Shown piece after piece: positions 7,917-16,509 of a stretch of 64,000 nucleotides of DNA. The position numbers and the translations under genes are program-made. Position 1 is the stretch's first letter; each line of letters opens with the position of its first letter. The notes beneath the pieces were generated by a model, which was not told the origin of the DNA, did no database searches, and worked only from the letters and a program-made list of their open reading frames with translations. The DNA comes from JBBITI01 sp963735055 (GTDB taxonomy: Bacteria; Chloroflexota; Dehalococcoidia; Dehalococcoidales; UBA2162): assembly GCA_963735055.1 (NCBI GenBank), contig CAVTJN010000004.1, forward strand, positions 248,001 to 312,000. The letters are read 5' to 3'.

Positions 7917-7993
7917 TGGCGCGCTTGGCGGGGCTCGAACCCACGACCTCAGCCTTCGCAGGGCTGCGCTCTATCCAACTGAGCTACAAGCGC
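7917..7993 (-). tRNA. tRNA-Arg (anticodon GCG)
   Basis: Acceptor GCGCTTG/CAAGCGC, D arm GCTC...GAGC, anticodon stem CAGCC/GGCTG with loop CTGCGAA (anticodon GCG), T loop TTCGAGC, discriminator G and an encoded CCA. Anticodon GCG reads CGC (and CGU by wobble). Most bacteria use ACG deaminated to ICG for this box, so the G34 form is worth noting. Confidence 0.93.
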
Positions 7994-7994
7994 T

Positions 7995-8080
7995 TGGTGC
8001 CGAAGGAGAGATTTGAACTCTCACGTCCTTGCGAACACTACGCCCTGAACGTAGCGCGTCTGCCATTCCGCCACTTCGGC
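7995..8080 (-). tRNA. tRNA-Leu (anticodon CAG)
   Basis: A class II tRNA of 86 nt including the encoded CCA: acceptor GCCGAAG/CTTCGGC, long variable arm, anticodon loop TTCAGGG with CAG, and T loop TTCAAAT. It lies one base from tRNA-Arg, so the pair is surely cotranscribed and processed from a common precursor, probably with tRNA-Val. Confidence 0.96.
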
Positions 8081-8271
8081 ATGGTCGATCTCCAAGTATC
8101 ACAGGCCTTATTAGTCTACCATTTTCCGCTTTTGTGGTCTACACCGGCCGGGGCCTGTTGTTTTGGTCTGCCTTTCAGAAACTGGGGAATCCCGGCCGTG
8201 TTATATTTAGGGAGACGTCTTATGATGAATGGCGGACCGTGGTCGGCCGATCACAATTACGGAGGACAAAG

Positions 8272-8859
8272 ATGAAGAATGTGAAATTGGAGCAAGGGAC
8301 CGGACCGGTGCCGATATTGGTTGCCTACCCGGTAGTGATGGTCGGAGCCATGGTCGACGGCAAGCCCGATTTTGCCACCGTGGCCTGGACGGGAGTTGCT
8401 GCCAGCGTTCCCCCGACCATCTCAATCGCGTTGCAGCACCACCGGCATTCATTGAAGGGAATAAGGCAGAATATGGCGTTTTCGGTCAATATTCCGTCAG
8501 TCGATCAGGTCAAGGAAGCGGACTACTGCGGTCTCGTCTCCGGCGCCAAGGTCGACAAGGTCGCGAGTTGCCGTTTCACCTTGTTTTACGGAAAGCTGGA
8601 CAACGCTCCGCTTATCGGACAGTGTCCAGTCAGCCACGCCTGCGAAGTAGTACAGATACTTAATCTGGGGAGCCACGAACTCATCATCGGCAGAATTGTC
8701 GAGACGTATGTGGCACCGGACTGCCTGACCGACGGCCGGCCGGATGCTACCAAGGTGCGGCCGCTGCTCTTTTCATCGGGCAAGTACGCCTCGGTCGGCG
8801 GCCATGTCGGCGATGCGTTCCAGGTCGGCAAAGGCGTCGGCCCCACCGGCGGAGCATGA
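8272..8859 (+). CDS. Flavin reductase-like domain protein
   Basis: 195 residues of the FMN-binding split-barrel (Flavin_Reduct) family. VMVGAMVDGKPDFATVAWTGVAASVPPTISIAL carries the typical flavin-contacting first half, followed by RQNMAFSVNIPS and DYCGLVSG. Such proteins use FMN to supply reduced flavin or act as small NAD(P)H-flavin oxidoreductases. The ATG at 8272 is preceded by GGAGG at 8261-8265; longer frames upstream run into the tRNA region and are rejected. It is not obviously in an operon with the lipoprotein that follows. Confidence 0.85.
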   Translation: MKNVKLEQGTGPVPILVAYPVVMVGAMVDGKPDFATVAWTGVAASVPPTISIALQHHRHSLKGIRQNMAFSVNIPSVDQVKEADYCGLVSGAKVDKVASCRFTLFYGKLDNAPLIGQCPVSHACEVVQILNLGSHELIIGRIVETYVAPDCLTDGRPDATKVRPLLFSSGKYASVGGHVGDAFQVGKGVGPTGGA

Positions 8860-8925
8860 ACCGCGCTAGGATACTGAGGACATGAGAGCAACTGGTGCCT
8901 TTCCCGTCCCTGGGAGACTGGTTTC

Positions 8926-9441
8926 GTGAGCAGAAGGTGGCAAACGGTCGGTGTTCTGGGCGTGCTTACGGCAGCCATTCTCTGTGCCGTGGCGAACAGT
9001 GGCTGTGTTCGAAAGGCAAGCCAAGACGACGGGTCTTCGGACACCGGTACCAATCCGGCGGCAGGGAGGATGGGCGCCCTGGCGGGCATCCCTCCGGAAT
9101 CCGACATCCCTTCCGGTGGCGTTATCCCCAATCCAAGCCCATTGCTGGAGGCTGGGAGGCTGGCCGCAGCCAACACCGAAGCGGGTAACCTCAAGGCCGC
9201 AGTCCCGAGCTACATCGCCGACCACCCCATTGCCGCCCGTCTTACTTCCAACGACCTGGTCCCGACGTACGTCAGCGCTCTACCCAAAGCCGGGTACTAT
9301 CTCACCCTACCGGCGGGCCTTATCACCCGGGTCGACTCGTTGTCCGGAGGGTGGGCGGACATCGTGTTCAGCCTCTCCCAGCAGAAGTGGGTCAGGGGGA
9401 ATCCAGACAACAATCATGACGACGACCGGGACGTGCCCTGA
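8926..9441 (+). CDS. Lipoprotein with pilin-like C-terminal region
   Basis: 171 residues, GTG start. The signal segment VGVLGVLTAAILCAVANSGC ends in a lipobox Cys near residue 27, followed by a Gly/Pro-rich linker. The rest (AGRLAAANTEAGNLKAAVPSYIADHP, then SALPKAGYYLTL and GGWADIVFSLSQQKWVRG) resembles the globular part of type IV pilin-like proteins, but the hydrophobic prepilin helix and cleavage site are missing. That resemblance is from memory and weak. Function unknown; it is probably a surface lipoprotein. Confidence 0.55.
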   Translation: MSRRWQTVGVLGVLTAAILCAVANSGCVRKASQDDGSSDTGTNPAAGRMGALAGIPPESDIPSGGVIPNPSPLLEAGRLAAANTEAGNLKAAVPSYIADHPIAARLTSNDLVPTYVSALPKAGYYLTLPAGLITRVDSLSGGWADIVFSLSQQKWVRGNPDNNHDDDRDVP

Positions 9442-9573
9442 CGCACCAGGCCCCACCCTCCCCGCGCTCAAGTCGCCCCAACTGCAACCGCGTTAGCGCC
9501 GAAAACGGGGACCATCCCCAAACGCTGGCTTTACGTCGCCGCGGGCCGGTGTCCCGGTGACTCCAAATCCGGA

Positions 9574-10926
9574 CTACTGGTCGTAGCGCTCCTTATAGAA
9601 CTCGAGTATCTGCTGGATCTGTTCCTGACTTAGTCCCTTGGTGAACCAGTCGTGTTCCGTCATCCCGGCCAACACATCATCGACGGTCTTGGCGTCCAGG
9701 GCACGCGCTTCCGGCACGAATTCGGTATAGAAGACCTTGGCTACCTCATAGAGGCCGTGCCACCAGGTGTAGTCCGGGCCGGCCATCGCCGCGCCATGCC
9801 GCGCCCTTCGGCCCTCATGGTGCCACAGTTCGTAGTAAGTCCACTTTATTTGAGCGTCGAAGGGCTGCGTCGTGAGCAGTTTCTGGGCCGTCAGGCGGTC
9901 CATGATGTCTTTGGCCGGCTTGCCGAACTTGTCATTGTAGAGGGTCACCACGTCGTCGAACTGGTTGTAGAAGCCGGATGTGAAGGCCGTGCCGTGGCAT
10001 TGCCGGCACACATCCACCATTGCCGCTCGCTTCTTCTCCCAGTCGGTAAGCTTTGTGGATACCGCCGGGCGGAGCGTCCACGAGATTCGGGCGCCGACAT
10101 CGTGAGTCACTGGCTGGCTGGGAGTGGCGCTGACGTGGCAACTCGCGCAGGTGGGCCCCGCCGAGTAGTCCCGTCCCGGCAACCATTGTCCGGCCGGCAA
10201 TCCGATGTTCAAGTCTTGCCCGGCCTGAGTTGCTTCGTAGTAGCGGGCGCCGTGTTTGGACTCCTGCCACACCTCCATTTGCGGATGGTCCGGCCCCAGG
10301 TGGCACTTTCCGCAGATTTCGGGCTGCCGTGCCTGGGCGACCGAGAAAAGATGCCGCGAGTGGCAGGCGGTGCATGAACCTTTGCTGTTATCCGGGTTAA
10401 TGCGGCCGATTCCGGTGTTGGGCCAAGTCGCCGCGTCCAGTTTCCCCGCCTTCACCACGACCGTTGAGCCATGGCACTGTTTGCATCCTGCATTCGCCGC
10501 CGGGCCGCCGCCCACAATCTCACCGAGCATGTTATCCAGAGATCCGATGAACCGGGCGGCATCGGAATGGCGGCTTGCCAGGAACTCGGTGGCCTCGTTG
10601 CTGTGGCAGGCCTGACAGTCCTTGGGGGTAACCAGGACCACGATCTTGAACCCGTTATGGTCGGCGATGTCCGGGCGATCGCCCTTACCCGCCGCGCCAT
10701 GGCAGGCGAGACAGTCGGTGCCGCTGGTGGCATGCCTGCTGTCGAGCCAGTCCTTAACTACACCGGGCGTTGCGGTGCGATGGCAGGCCAGGCACGCCTC
10801 TCCTTCCTTGGAGACAACGGTTTTTACGGCGGTGACTGACGAGTTCGATGCGGTGCAGGCGATAACCGAAGCAGCCATCAAAGTGACTAGAACAAGCGCT
10901 AGTGAGACTGACCTGGCAAGGTTCAT
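9574..10926 (-). CDS. Octaheme c-type cytochrome, hydroxylamine oxidoreductase (HAO) family
   Basis: 450 residues. An N-terminal hydrophobic signal could be read as a lipobox (SVIAC). There are exactly eight CXXCH haem sites: CLACH twice, CQACH, CKQCH, CTACH, CGKCH, CASCH and CRQCH. Between haems 6 and 7 lies the HAO-like GPDHPQMEVWQESKHGARYY. The C-terminal HHEGRRARHGAAMAGPDYTWWHGLYEVAK is characteristic of HAO and epsilon-HAO proteins. Members oxidise hydroxylamine or hydrazine, or reduce nitrite and NO. In an anaerobe a reductive role is more likely. Whether the P460 crosslinking Tyr is present cannot be settled without alignment. RBS AAAGGAGA precedes the ATG; no NapC/NrfH-type partner is adjacent. 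Confidence 0.87.
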   Translation of the reverse strand: MNLARSVSLALVLVTLMAASVIACTASNSSVTAVKTVVSKEGEACLACHRTATPGVVKDWLDSRHATSGTDCLACHGAAGKGDRPDIADHNGFKIVVLVTPKDCQACHSNEATEFLASRHSDAARFIGSLDNMLGEIVGGGPAANAGCKQCHGSTVVVKAGKLDAATWPNTGIGRINPDNSKGSCTACHSRHLFSVAQARQPEICGKCHLGPDHPQMEVWQESKHGARYYEATQAGQDLNIGLPAGQWLPGRDYSAGPTCASCHVSATPSQPVTHDVGARISWTLRPAVSTKLTDWEKKRAAMVDVCRQCHGTAFTSGFYNQFDDVVTLYNDKFGKPAKDIMDRLTAQKLLTTQPFDAQIKWTYYELWHHEGRRARHGAAMAGPDYTWWHGLYEVAKVFYTEFVPEARALDAKTVDDVLAGMTEHDWFTKGLSQEQIQQILEFYKERYDQ

Positions 10927-11034
10927 GACAATCTCCTTTCTTCGGCTTTCTTACCTGGCGGAAGTGAACCCGGGAGATGCCGGTCTCCCGCCCTGTGGAT
11001 CCGGAACGGCGGTCTGGAACAATCCGCGACTGAC

Positions 11035-11448
11035 CTAACGCTTGGGAGGGTCCGCCTGGAATATCCAATCGATCCCAAATTTGTCGGTGAAATCACCGTA
11101 CGTTCCGAAAAACTCCTCTCGAAGCGCCGTCTTCACCTTTCCGCCGGCCGACAGCTTAGCGAAATATGCTTCGATTTCCTGCTTGTCGGTTCCATTGACA
11201 CACAGCGAGACGGCGTTACCCCTCATCACCCCTTCCGGCCCCAGCATGTCCGACGCCATGATAACCATGCCGTCACTGTCCAGTGCGGCATGCATTATGT
11301 TGTCCATCATCGCCGGTGGCATTTGAGACGCCATGGGCGATTCCCTGACAGTCATGAGTCGTAGTTCCCCGCCCAGGCACTCTTTGTAGAACTGCATGGC
11401 CGCTCCGCAGTTGCCTCCGAAATGCAAGTACACATTCAGTCGTTTCAC
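11035..11448 (-). CDS. PhnB-like VOC (glyoxalase fold) protein
   Basis: 137 residues. The start MKRLNVYLHFGGNCGAAMQFYKECLGGEL and the end FFGTYGDFTDKFGIDWIF are diagnostic of the PhnB/YjdN subgroup of the vicinal-oxygen-chelate superfamily. The biochemical role of this subgroup is generally unknown. It uses a GTG start with GGGGGTGGG upstream. It lies downstream of nothing obviously related and is separated from the cytochrome gene by about 100 bp. Confidence 0.85.
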   Translation of the reverse strand: MKRLNVYLHFGGNCGAAMQFYKECLGGELRLMTVRESPMASQMPPAMMDNIMHAALDSDGMVIMASDMLGPEGVMRGNAVSLCVNGTDKQEIEAYFAKLSAGGKVKTALREEFFGTYGDFTDKFGIDWIFQADPPKR

Positions 11449-11820
11449 TGTCCCACCCCCTGGTCACCTTACGTCCGACAGTCGCCGGCCTCCCGGACAT
11501 ATGGGAGGCTGTCTCTTCTATTTTCCCCCTGATTGTACTGCACTCGACCCCCGCTGGTCAGTCTGCAACTGGTGTTGTGGCGTTCTTCGTTAATTGCCGG
11601 ACGCAAGGGGACCTTGATTCAGTGATGGAATGTGCTCACAATCATGAGCCGGGACGCGGTGCAAGGCGGTCGGCTTAGCCACGCCGGTTGCATGGGTCTT
11701 TTCCGGCGCGGTCCCGCCGCACTTGAAAGCAAGCAGGTTGTTGGTGGTATAATCGCGCTTGTTCCAGGGTGGATGAAGGAGCGGTGGATGGCCAGACAAT
11801 AACGAGGGAGGACTTATCGA
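11449..11820. promoter_or_regulatory. 372-bp intergenic region with an extended -10 promoter for the next gene
   Basis: No gene is seen here. Near its end is TGGTATAAT (TATAAT at 11748-11753, with the TG of an extended -10), and TTGAAA at 11723-11728 as a possible -35 with a long 19-bp spacer. A start at about 11760 would give a leader of roughly 60 bases before ATG 11821. The sequence before 11720 contains only short spurious frames. Confidence 0.5.
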
Positions 11821-12096
11821 ATGGCATTAGAACCTCAGAAGAAAGAAGCGGACATCAAGACGGCGATCGAGAAGATTACCGGTGGAAAACGCTATGACGT
11901 GTGGACCATCGGGGTGACCGACAATCCTGTGCTGCGTCGCGAGGAGCACGCGCGGCCCACTATCTGGCACTATTTTGACGTGGATTCACCCGAAGAAGCG
12001 TTGAACGTCGAGAAGTATTTCCGGGCCAAGGGTATGAAAGGTTACACCGGGACTGCCAAAGGGAACCCGGATTTCCTGTACGTAACCTGGTGCTAG
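11821..12096 (+). CDS. Small protein with a weak GIY-YIG-like pattern
   Basis: 91 residues, with RBS GAGGGAGGA a few bases upstream. The segment YDVWTIGVTDNPVLRREEHARP recalls the start of GIY-YIG domains (W-x-IGVT-x-x-P-x-x-R-x-x-EH), and WHYFDVDSPEEALNVEKYFRAKGMKGYTG follows. It is too short and too divergent to call a nuclease. It is compact and charged, with no signal or membrane segment, and has its own promoter. It is likely a real conserved small protein of unknown role. Confidence 0.6.
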   Translation: MALEPQKKEADIKTAIEKITGGKRYDVWTIGVTDNPVLRREEHARPTIWHYFDVDSPEEALNVEKYFRAKGMKGYTGTAKGNPDFLYVTWC

Positions 12097-12295
12097 CCGG
12101 GTCAACATTGACTTGTCCGTTGGCCGGGGGAAGGCCGAGCACCTCCCCCCGGGGCGGCGCGTCAGTTGCTCCCAGTCATCGCTTCGAGTCCCGCAACGGC
12201 CCGCCGGTCGGCCTTGTCTCCGCTGCCGGCGCTTCCGGGCGCTCCTCGCGGCCAGCCGCGCCGTCTGTTTGGGAACCGGACCACCCACGGAGAAG

Positions 12296-13723
12296 CTACC
12301 CTTTACGACCATAGTAGTCGAAGGCCTTTCTCGCCGCCAGCGCTGCCCGTCCGATGGTGGGGAAGAACGGGACCTCCAACTTGATCAGGGCACTCCTCGT
12401 TTCGCACAGCGATTTCCATTCCCGGCTTTCCATATCGGCCACTCGCAGGCCTCTGTCCGGGACGACGGCCAGGAACGGTTTGGTCCGGCTGGTGTCGAGG
12501 TGATACTGCTGTCGGATGAACGCGTCGGGCGTCATTCCCGGTTGTCCCGGCGCCCGGCCCGGCATCCCCATGATGGCAATGAGGACATCGAAGTTGGGAT
12601 CGTGGGCCATCATCTCCAGTATGAGACCCACCGAGAAACTCTCATCTTCTCTAATCGAAATGTCGGCCGGGTTGCCAAGCCAGTCCCAAACGGAGACTCC
12701 CCGTCTCTTCAAATCAGCTCTGAATGCCTCGGGAAGTGGGATCACCTCCAGTCCCGCCTGTTCGCATTGATCCGCCGCCAGGACGCTGGACCCCCCTGCC
12801 CCTCCCGCCACCCCGGCGCGGCGGCCTCGAACGGGCGGCGACAGGCGAAAGACCGTGGCCAGGTCGATCAGTTCCTCCGCCGTGTTGGCCTTGACCGCAC
12901 CGGCCTGCGCGACCATTGCCTCCCAGGTTTGTGAGGTCCCCGCCAGCGATGCGGTGTGGGAGGCAGTGGCCCTCGCCCCCGCCTCACCCCGGCCACCCTT
13001 CAGAATGATGACCGGCTTGGCCGCCGCGGCCTTCCGCAGCGCGGTGAAGAACCTGCGGCCGTCCTTGACGCCCTCTACGTACATCATTATCACGCTGGTA
13101 TCCGGGTCCCGCGTCAAGTACTCCAGGAAGTCGGACTCATTGAGGTCGATTGCATTTCCGTAGCTGAAGACCTTCGAGAAGTACATGCCCCGCAACGGGG
13201 AGGCCAGCACGATTTCCCGGGCCAGCATGCCGCTTTGCGATATGAGGCCGACCGAACCTGATTCTTTGGGAAAATCGGCGTGGAACGCCATCCCCCCGGA
13301 TGGGTAGTACACGCCCATACAATTGGGGCCGATCAGACGGAAACCGGAGTTCCTGGCGAACGTCAATATTCGTTGTTCCAGCTCGATCGCTTCCGGCCTG
13401 CCCGTTTCGCTCAACCTGGCAGTGAACAGGTGCACGATCTTGACCCCTTTTTGGGCGGCCTCCTCGAGCATCGACGGCACTTCTCTGGCCGGTATGCTGG
13501 AGATGACGTAGTCGACCGGTTCCGGAATATCCTTGAGAGATGCGTATGCCCTTAACCCCTGGATTTCCGGGTACTTGGGATTTACCGGGAACACTTTGCC
13601 TTTGAAGCCAAACTGGACCAGACCGGCGACGAAACCGCCCCCACCCCAGTCGCCCGTCCGGGTTGCGCCGACGACGGCGACGGATTGAGGGTGGAGCGCT
13701 ATCTCAATTGGATTGACAGACAT
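12296..13723 (-). CDS. NDP-forming acyl-CoA synthetase, alpha (CoA-binding) subunit-like
   Basis: 475 residues. An N-terminal CoA-binding Rossmann domain (VAVVGATRTGDWGGGGFV, FKGKVFPVNPKYPEIQG) is followed by succinyl-CoA-ligase-like domains. They include LIGPNCMGVYYP, GLISQSGMLA and the phospho-histidine segment ATASHTASLAGTS. The length fits a stand-alone alpha subunit of ADP-forming acetyl-CoA synthetase, which makes ATP from acyl-CoA; the ATP-grasp beta subunit is not in the window. A GGAGG RBS precedes the ATG. A paralog lies at 36168-37580. Confidence 0.85.
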   Translation of the reverse strand: MSVNPIEIALHPQSVAVVGATRTGDWGGGGFVAGLVQFGFKGKVFPVNPKYPEIQGLRAYASLKDIPEPVDYVISSIPAREVPSMLEEAAQKGVKIVHLFTARLSETGRPEAIELEQRILTFARNSGFRLIGPNCMGVYYPSGGMAFHADFPKESGSVGLISQSGMLAREIVLASPLRGMYFSKVFSYGNAIDLNESDFLEYLTRDPDTSVIMMYVEGVKDGRRFFTALRKAAAAKPVIILKGGRGEAGARATASHTASLAGTSQTWEAMVAQAGAVKANTAEELIDLATVFRLSPPVRGRRAGVAGGAGGSSVLAADQCEQAGLEVIPLPEAFRADLKRRGVSVWDWLGNPADISIREDESFSVGLILEMMAHDPNFDVLIAIMGMPGRAPGQPGMTPDAFIRQQYHLDTSRTKPFLAVVPDRGLRVADMESREWKSLCETRSALIKLEVPFFPTIGRAALAARKAFDYYGRKG

Positions 13724-13777
13724 GGGTGACAGACCTCCAATAATCTGAATCCAGGTAGGGCGGACATCTAGTCGTGC

Positions 13778-16348
13778 TTAACTTACTTCGATGGTTGACC
13801 CTTCCGGCGTCTTTACCACGTCGATCCTGGCCGGAAAGGCGTCTCTGAATTCCTCAATGTGCGTTATCACCAGTATTTTGTCGAAATCATCCTGGACCGA
13901 CGTGATTGCCTCTTTGACCCGCTCCATTCCGTTGGCATCCTGGGTTCCAAAGCCTTCGTCGATGATCAGGGTCGGCAGCGGCGCACCGGCCCGTCTGGCC
14001 AACACTTTCGAGAGGGCGATGCGAATAGCGAAGTTTATGCGAAATGCTTCGCCGCCGCTGAACATCTCGTAGCTTCTTGTTCCGAGTTCGTCGGCAATGT
14101 TAATGTCCAGGGTTTCCAGAACGTCGCCTTTCCTGGTTTCGCGCTGGGTCTCGAACTTTACGTGCATGCGGTTGTCCGTCATTCGTGCCAGGAGTCGGTT
14201 GGCCTCGGCCTCGATTTCGGGCAGGGCGATCTCTATCAGGAGGGCTTGCACTCCCCGCTTACCGAATGCTTCGGCGAGTTCCCGGTAGATGCCCTCTTCC
14301 CGGGCCGCGTGGCTTTGCTGCCGGCCATATTCGGCCAGCGCGGCTTCTAACTGCGCGCACCGGTTCAGTTTCTCTCGAGCGCTACCCAACGCTTCCCTGC
14401 CCTGGCGCTGTCTCGCCGTCAGCTGTTGATACTCGAGTTCCGCCTGCGACAGGCGGGTGATCAGTGCCGGCCACGCCTCAAGCTCCACCGCCAGCGATGC
14501 CGCTTCGCGACGGCAATCCTCCAGATTGGCGCCGAGCTCTTTCACGGCCCGGTCAGCGCTTGCCATGTTTGCTCTAACCTGCTCGAGGTGCCGGGTTGCC
14601 TCGTCGAGATGGCGCATTGGGGCTTCGTGCTGCTCGAGGTAAGACAGTCCAAGGCGGACCTCTTCGTGTCTCGCCGGATCGTAGTCGAGAGTCTCGATCC
14701 GGGCATCGATGGCGCGACGGTCTTCCTGCTCGGCCACTGCATAGTCTTTCTTGGCTAGTCTCTCCTCGATCTCTGCCAGTTTTCCGGTCTCCGCGTCCAG
14801 TTGCCGGCCGGCTTCCTCAGCTTCAGCGTTTTCGCGCGTGAGGATTCCGATTCTTATCTGGAGGGCGTTTCTCAATTTGCCCGTCCTGGCTTCATTCTGA
14901 GTTACCTCATATTCCAGGCGGGTCAATTCCAGCCTGTCTCGGGCGATGCGTGCGGTGATCGTTTTAGCTTCTTCGGATCGAGATCGCATCTCCTGACCGT
15001 ATTTCTCCTTGATCAAGGTAAGGTGGTCGATCCCGAGTTCCTGTTCGCACAGGGGACACCTTGCCCCCACGCCGCTGGCCAGCAGGCCGAGCTTTTCGCC
15101 GATCTCTCCAATCTCCCTCTCGAGCCGCGTCTTGTCCCCCTCCAGACGCTGAATCTCCACTTGCCGGGTTTGGCAATCGCGTTTCATCTGCGTGATCGAT
15201 TCTTCCGCCGATAGCGTCCGGCTCAGTTCGATCTGTGATCGAAGCAGATCATTCCTCAGCGCGGCGGCCTTCTCGTGTCTGGCCTGAAGCTCATGCACCC
15301 TGTTTTCCGCCACCGCATGATCCCTGAGGAGCGGGCGGTTCGACTGCTCGATGACGATGTCCAGCAGGCGCTGGCGCTCATGCAGCGCCGTGATCAGGCG
15401 AAGCTTCTGGTTCAGTTCCTCATTCTGTTTTCGCGCTGCCATGAGTCGCCCATATCGCTCTTCGATGCCCGGCCGGTCGGCCAGGAGTCGCTCGTACCCA
15501 GCAGCCCGTCCTCGATTCTGTTCTGCCTGCTCCGACCACCGGTCAAGGTCTCTCGAAATGCGAATTGTCTGCTCTTCAACCTGCGTCAGGCGTTCCTTCT
15601 TGCCGGACAGATACTCCCGGGTCCGGCGGAGCCCGGTCAGGCGTGAGTCGGCGTCGGCGATGGCCTGGTCGATGTCTTTGAGTTGTGCTTCGGCCTGTGT
15701 CAACTCCAGTTCGTAGGCCGGCTTCTGTTCCAGTTCCCGGCCGATGTCCCGTATCGTGCTCTCCAGCCGGTTCTTTTCCGATTCCTGCCCGGCGGCCTTT
15801 TGCCGGGCCTGTAACTCCAGTTGGTCGTACCTGGAGAGGCCAAGGATATTGGTCAAGACCGTCTTCCGCTCGGTGGGTTTGGCCACCGTAAACTGGTCGG
15901 CATGCCCCTGGCGCAGGAAGGCGCTGTTAACAAAGGTGTCGTAGTCCATGTGCAGGACTTCGGTTACCTTCTTTTCGGTGTCGCTGATGCGGTCGCCTGA
16001 GATGGGCTTGAACGAGCCATTGCTCCCGATCAGCAGGTCCAGGCTGCTTTGTCCCGAGCTGCGTCTGCTCTTTGCCTTGGTGTGTTTCCGGATTACGCGG
16101 TAGACCTGTTGCCCGACGGCGAAATCGAACTGGACCTGCATGCTCGTCTGGCCCTGGTGTATCAGATCATCGTCGCTCCGGGCTCGGGTCTTGCCCCACA
16201 GAGCCCAGGTGATGGCATCGATGAGCGATGACTTGCCGCTGCCGTTGTCGCCGCAGATGCTGGCCACGTGGATGCCAGCGAAACTGAGCGCGGGTACATT
16301 GGATCCATAGGGCATGAAGTTTGAAATCGACAGACTGATCGGGATCAT
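13778..16348 (-). CDS. SbcC/Rad50-type SMC-like ATPase
   Basis: About 856 residues from ATG 16348. A longer frame begins 31 codons upstream with atypical sequence; MIPISLSISNFMPYG is the standard N-terminus. Walker A is GDNGSGKSSLIDAITWALWG. Long coiled coils (about 190-680) flank a zinc-hook CPLC motif near residue 430. The C-terminal lobe has the signature FSGGEAFRINFAIRIALSKVLA and Walker B LPTLIIDEGFGTQD. It acts in DNA double-strand break processing with an SbcD/Mre11 nuclease. No SbcD gene is adjacent; the divergent phosphoesterase is of a different family. Confidence 0.9.
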   Translation of the reverse strand: MIPISLSISNFMPYGSNVPALSFAGIHVASICGDNGSGKSSLIDAITWALWGKTRARSDDDLIHQGQTSMQVQFDFAVGQQVYRVIRKHTKAKSRRSSGQSSLDLLIGSNGSFKPISGDRISDTEKKVTEVLHMDYDTFVNSAFLRQGHADQFTVAKPTERKTVLTNILGLSRYDQLELQARQKAAGQESEKNRLESTIRDIGRELEQKPAYELELTQAEAQLKDIDQAIADADSRLTGLRRTREYLSGKKERLTQVEEQTIRISRDLDRWSEQAEQNRGRAAGYERLLADRPGIEERYGRLMAARKQNEELNQKLRLITALHERQRLLDIVIEQSNRPLLRDHAVAENRVHELQARHEKAAALRNDLLRSQIELSRTLSAEESITQMKRDCQTRQVEIQRLEGDKTRLEREIGEIGEKLGLLASGVGARCPLCEQELGIDHLTLIKEKYGQEMRSRSEEAKTITARIARDRLELTRLEYEVTQNEARTGKLRNALQIRIGILTRENAEAEEAGRQLDAETGKLAEIEERLAKKDYAVAEQEDRRAIDARIETLDYDPARHEEVRLGLSYLEQHEAPMRHLDEATRHLEQVRANMASADRAVKELGANLEDCRREAASLAVELEAWPALITRLSQAELEYQQLTARQRQGREALGSAREKLNRCAQLEAALAEYGRQQSHAAREEGIYRELAEAFGKRGVQALLIEIALPEIEAEANRLLARMTDNRMHVKFETQRETRKGDVLETLDINIADELGTRSYEMFSGGEAFRINFAIRIALSKVLARRAGAPLPTLIIDEGFGTQDANGMERVKEAITSVQDDFDKILVITHIEEFRDAFPARIDVVKTPEGSTIEVS

Positions 16349-16509
16349 CTCTTCTTGTCTGCCTATTCTATCACAGAGCTTGGTTTTCCCTATGGTGCGG
16401 CTCGGCTGCCGGCGGCCGCAATCAGGCGCGCTCCTTGACAAGTACGGCGTGACCTGACTAAAGTCTCTTCAGGGGCGGGAAGCCGTCCCCGATTCTGGAG
16501 GGTTAGGGC

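Noticed and set aside
9574..10926. Evidence for ammonia oxidation
   Set aside because: HAO-family cytochromes occur widely outside nitrifiers; no amo, cytochrome c554 or cM552-type genes are here.
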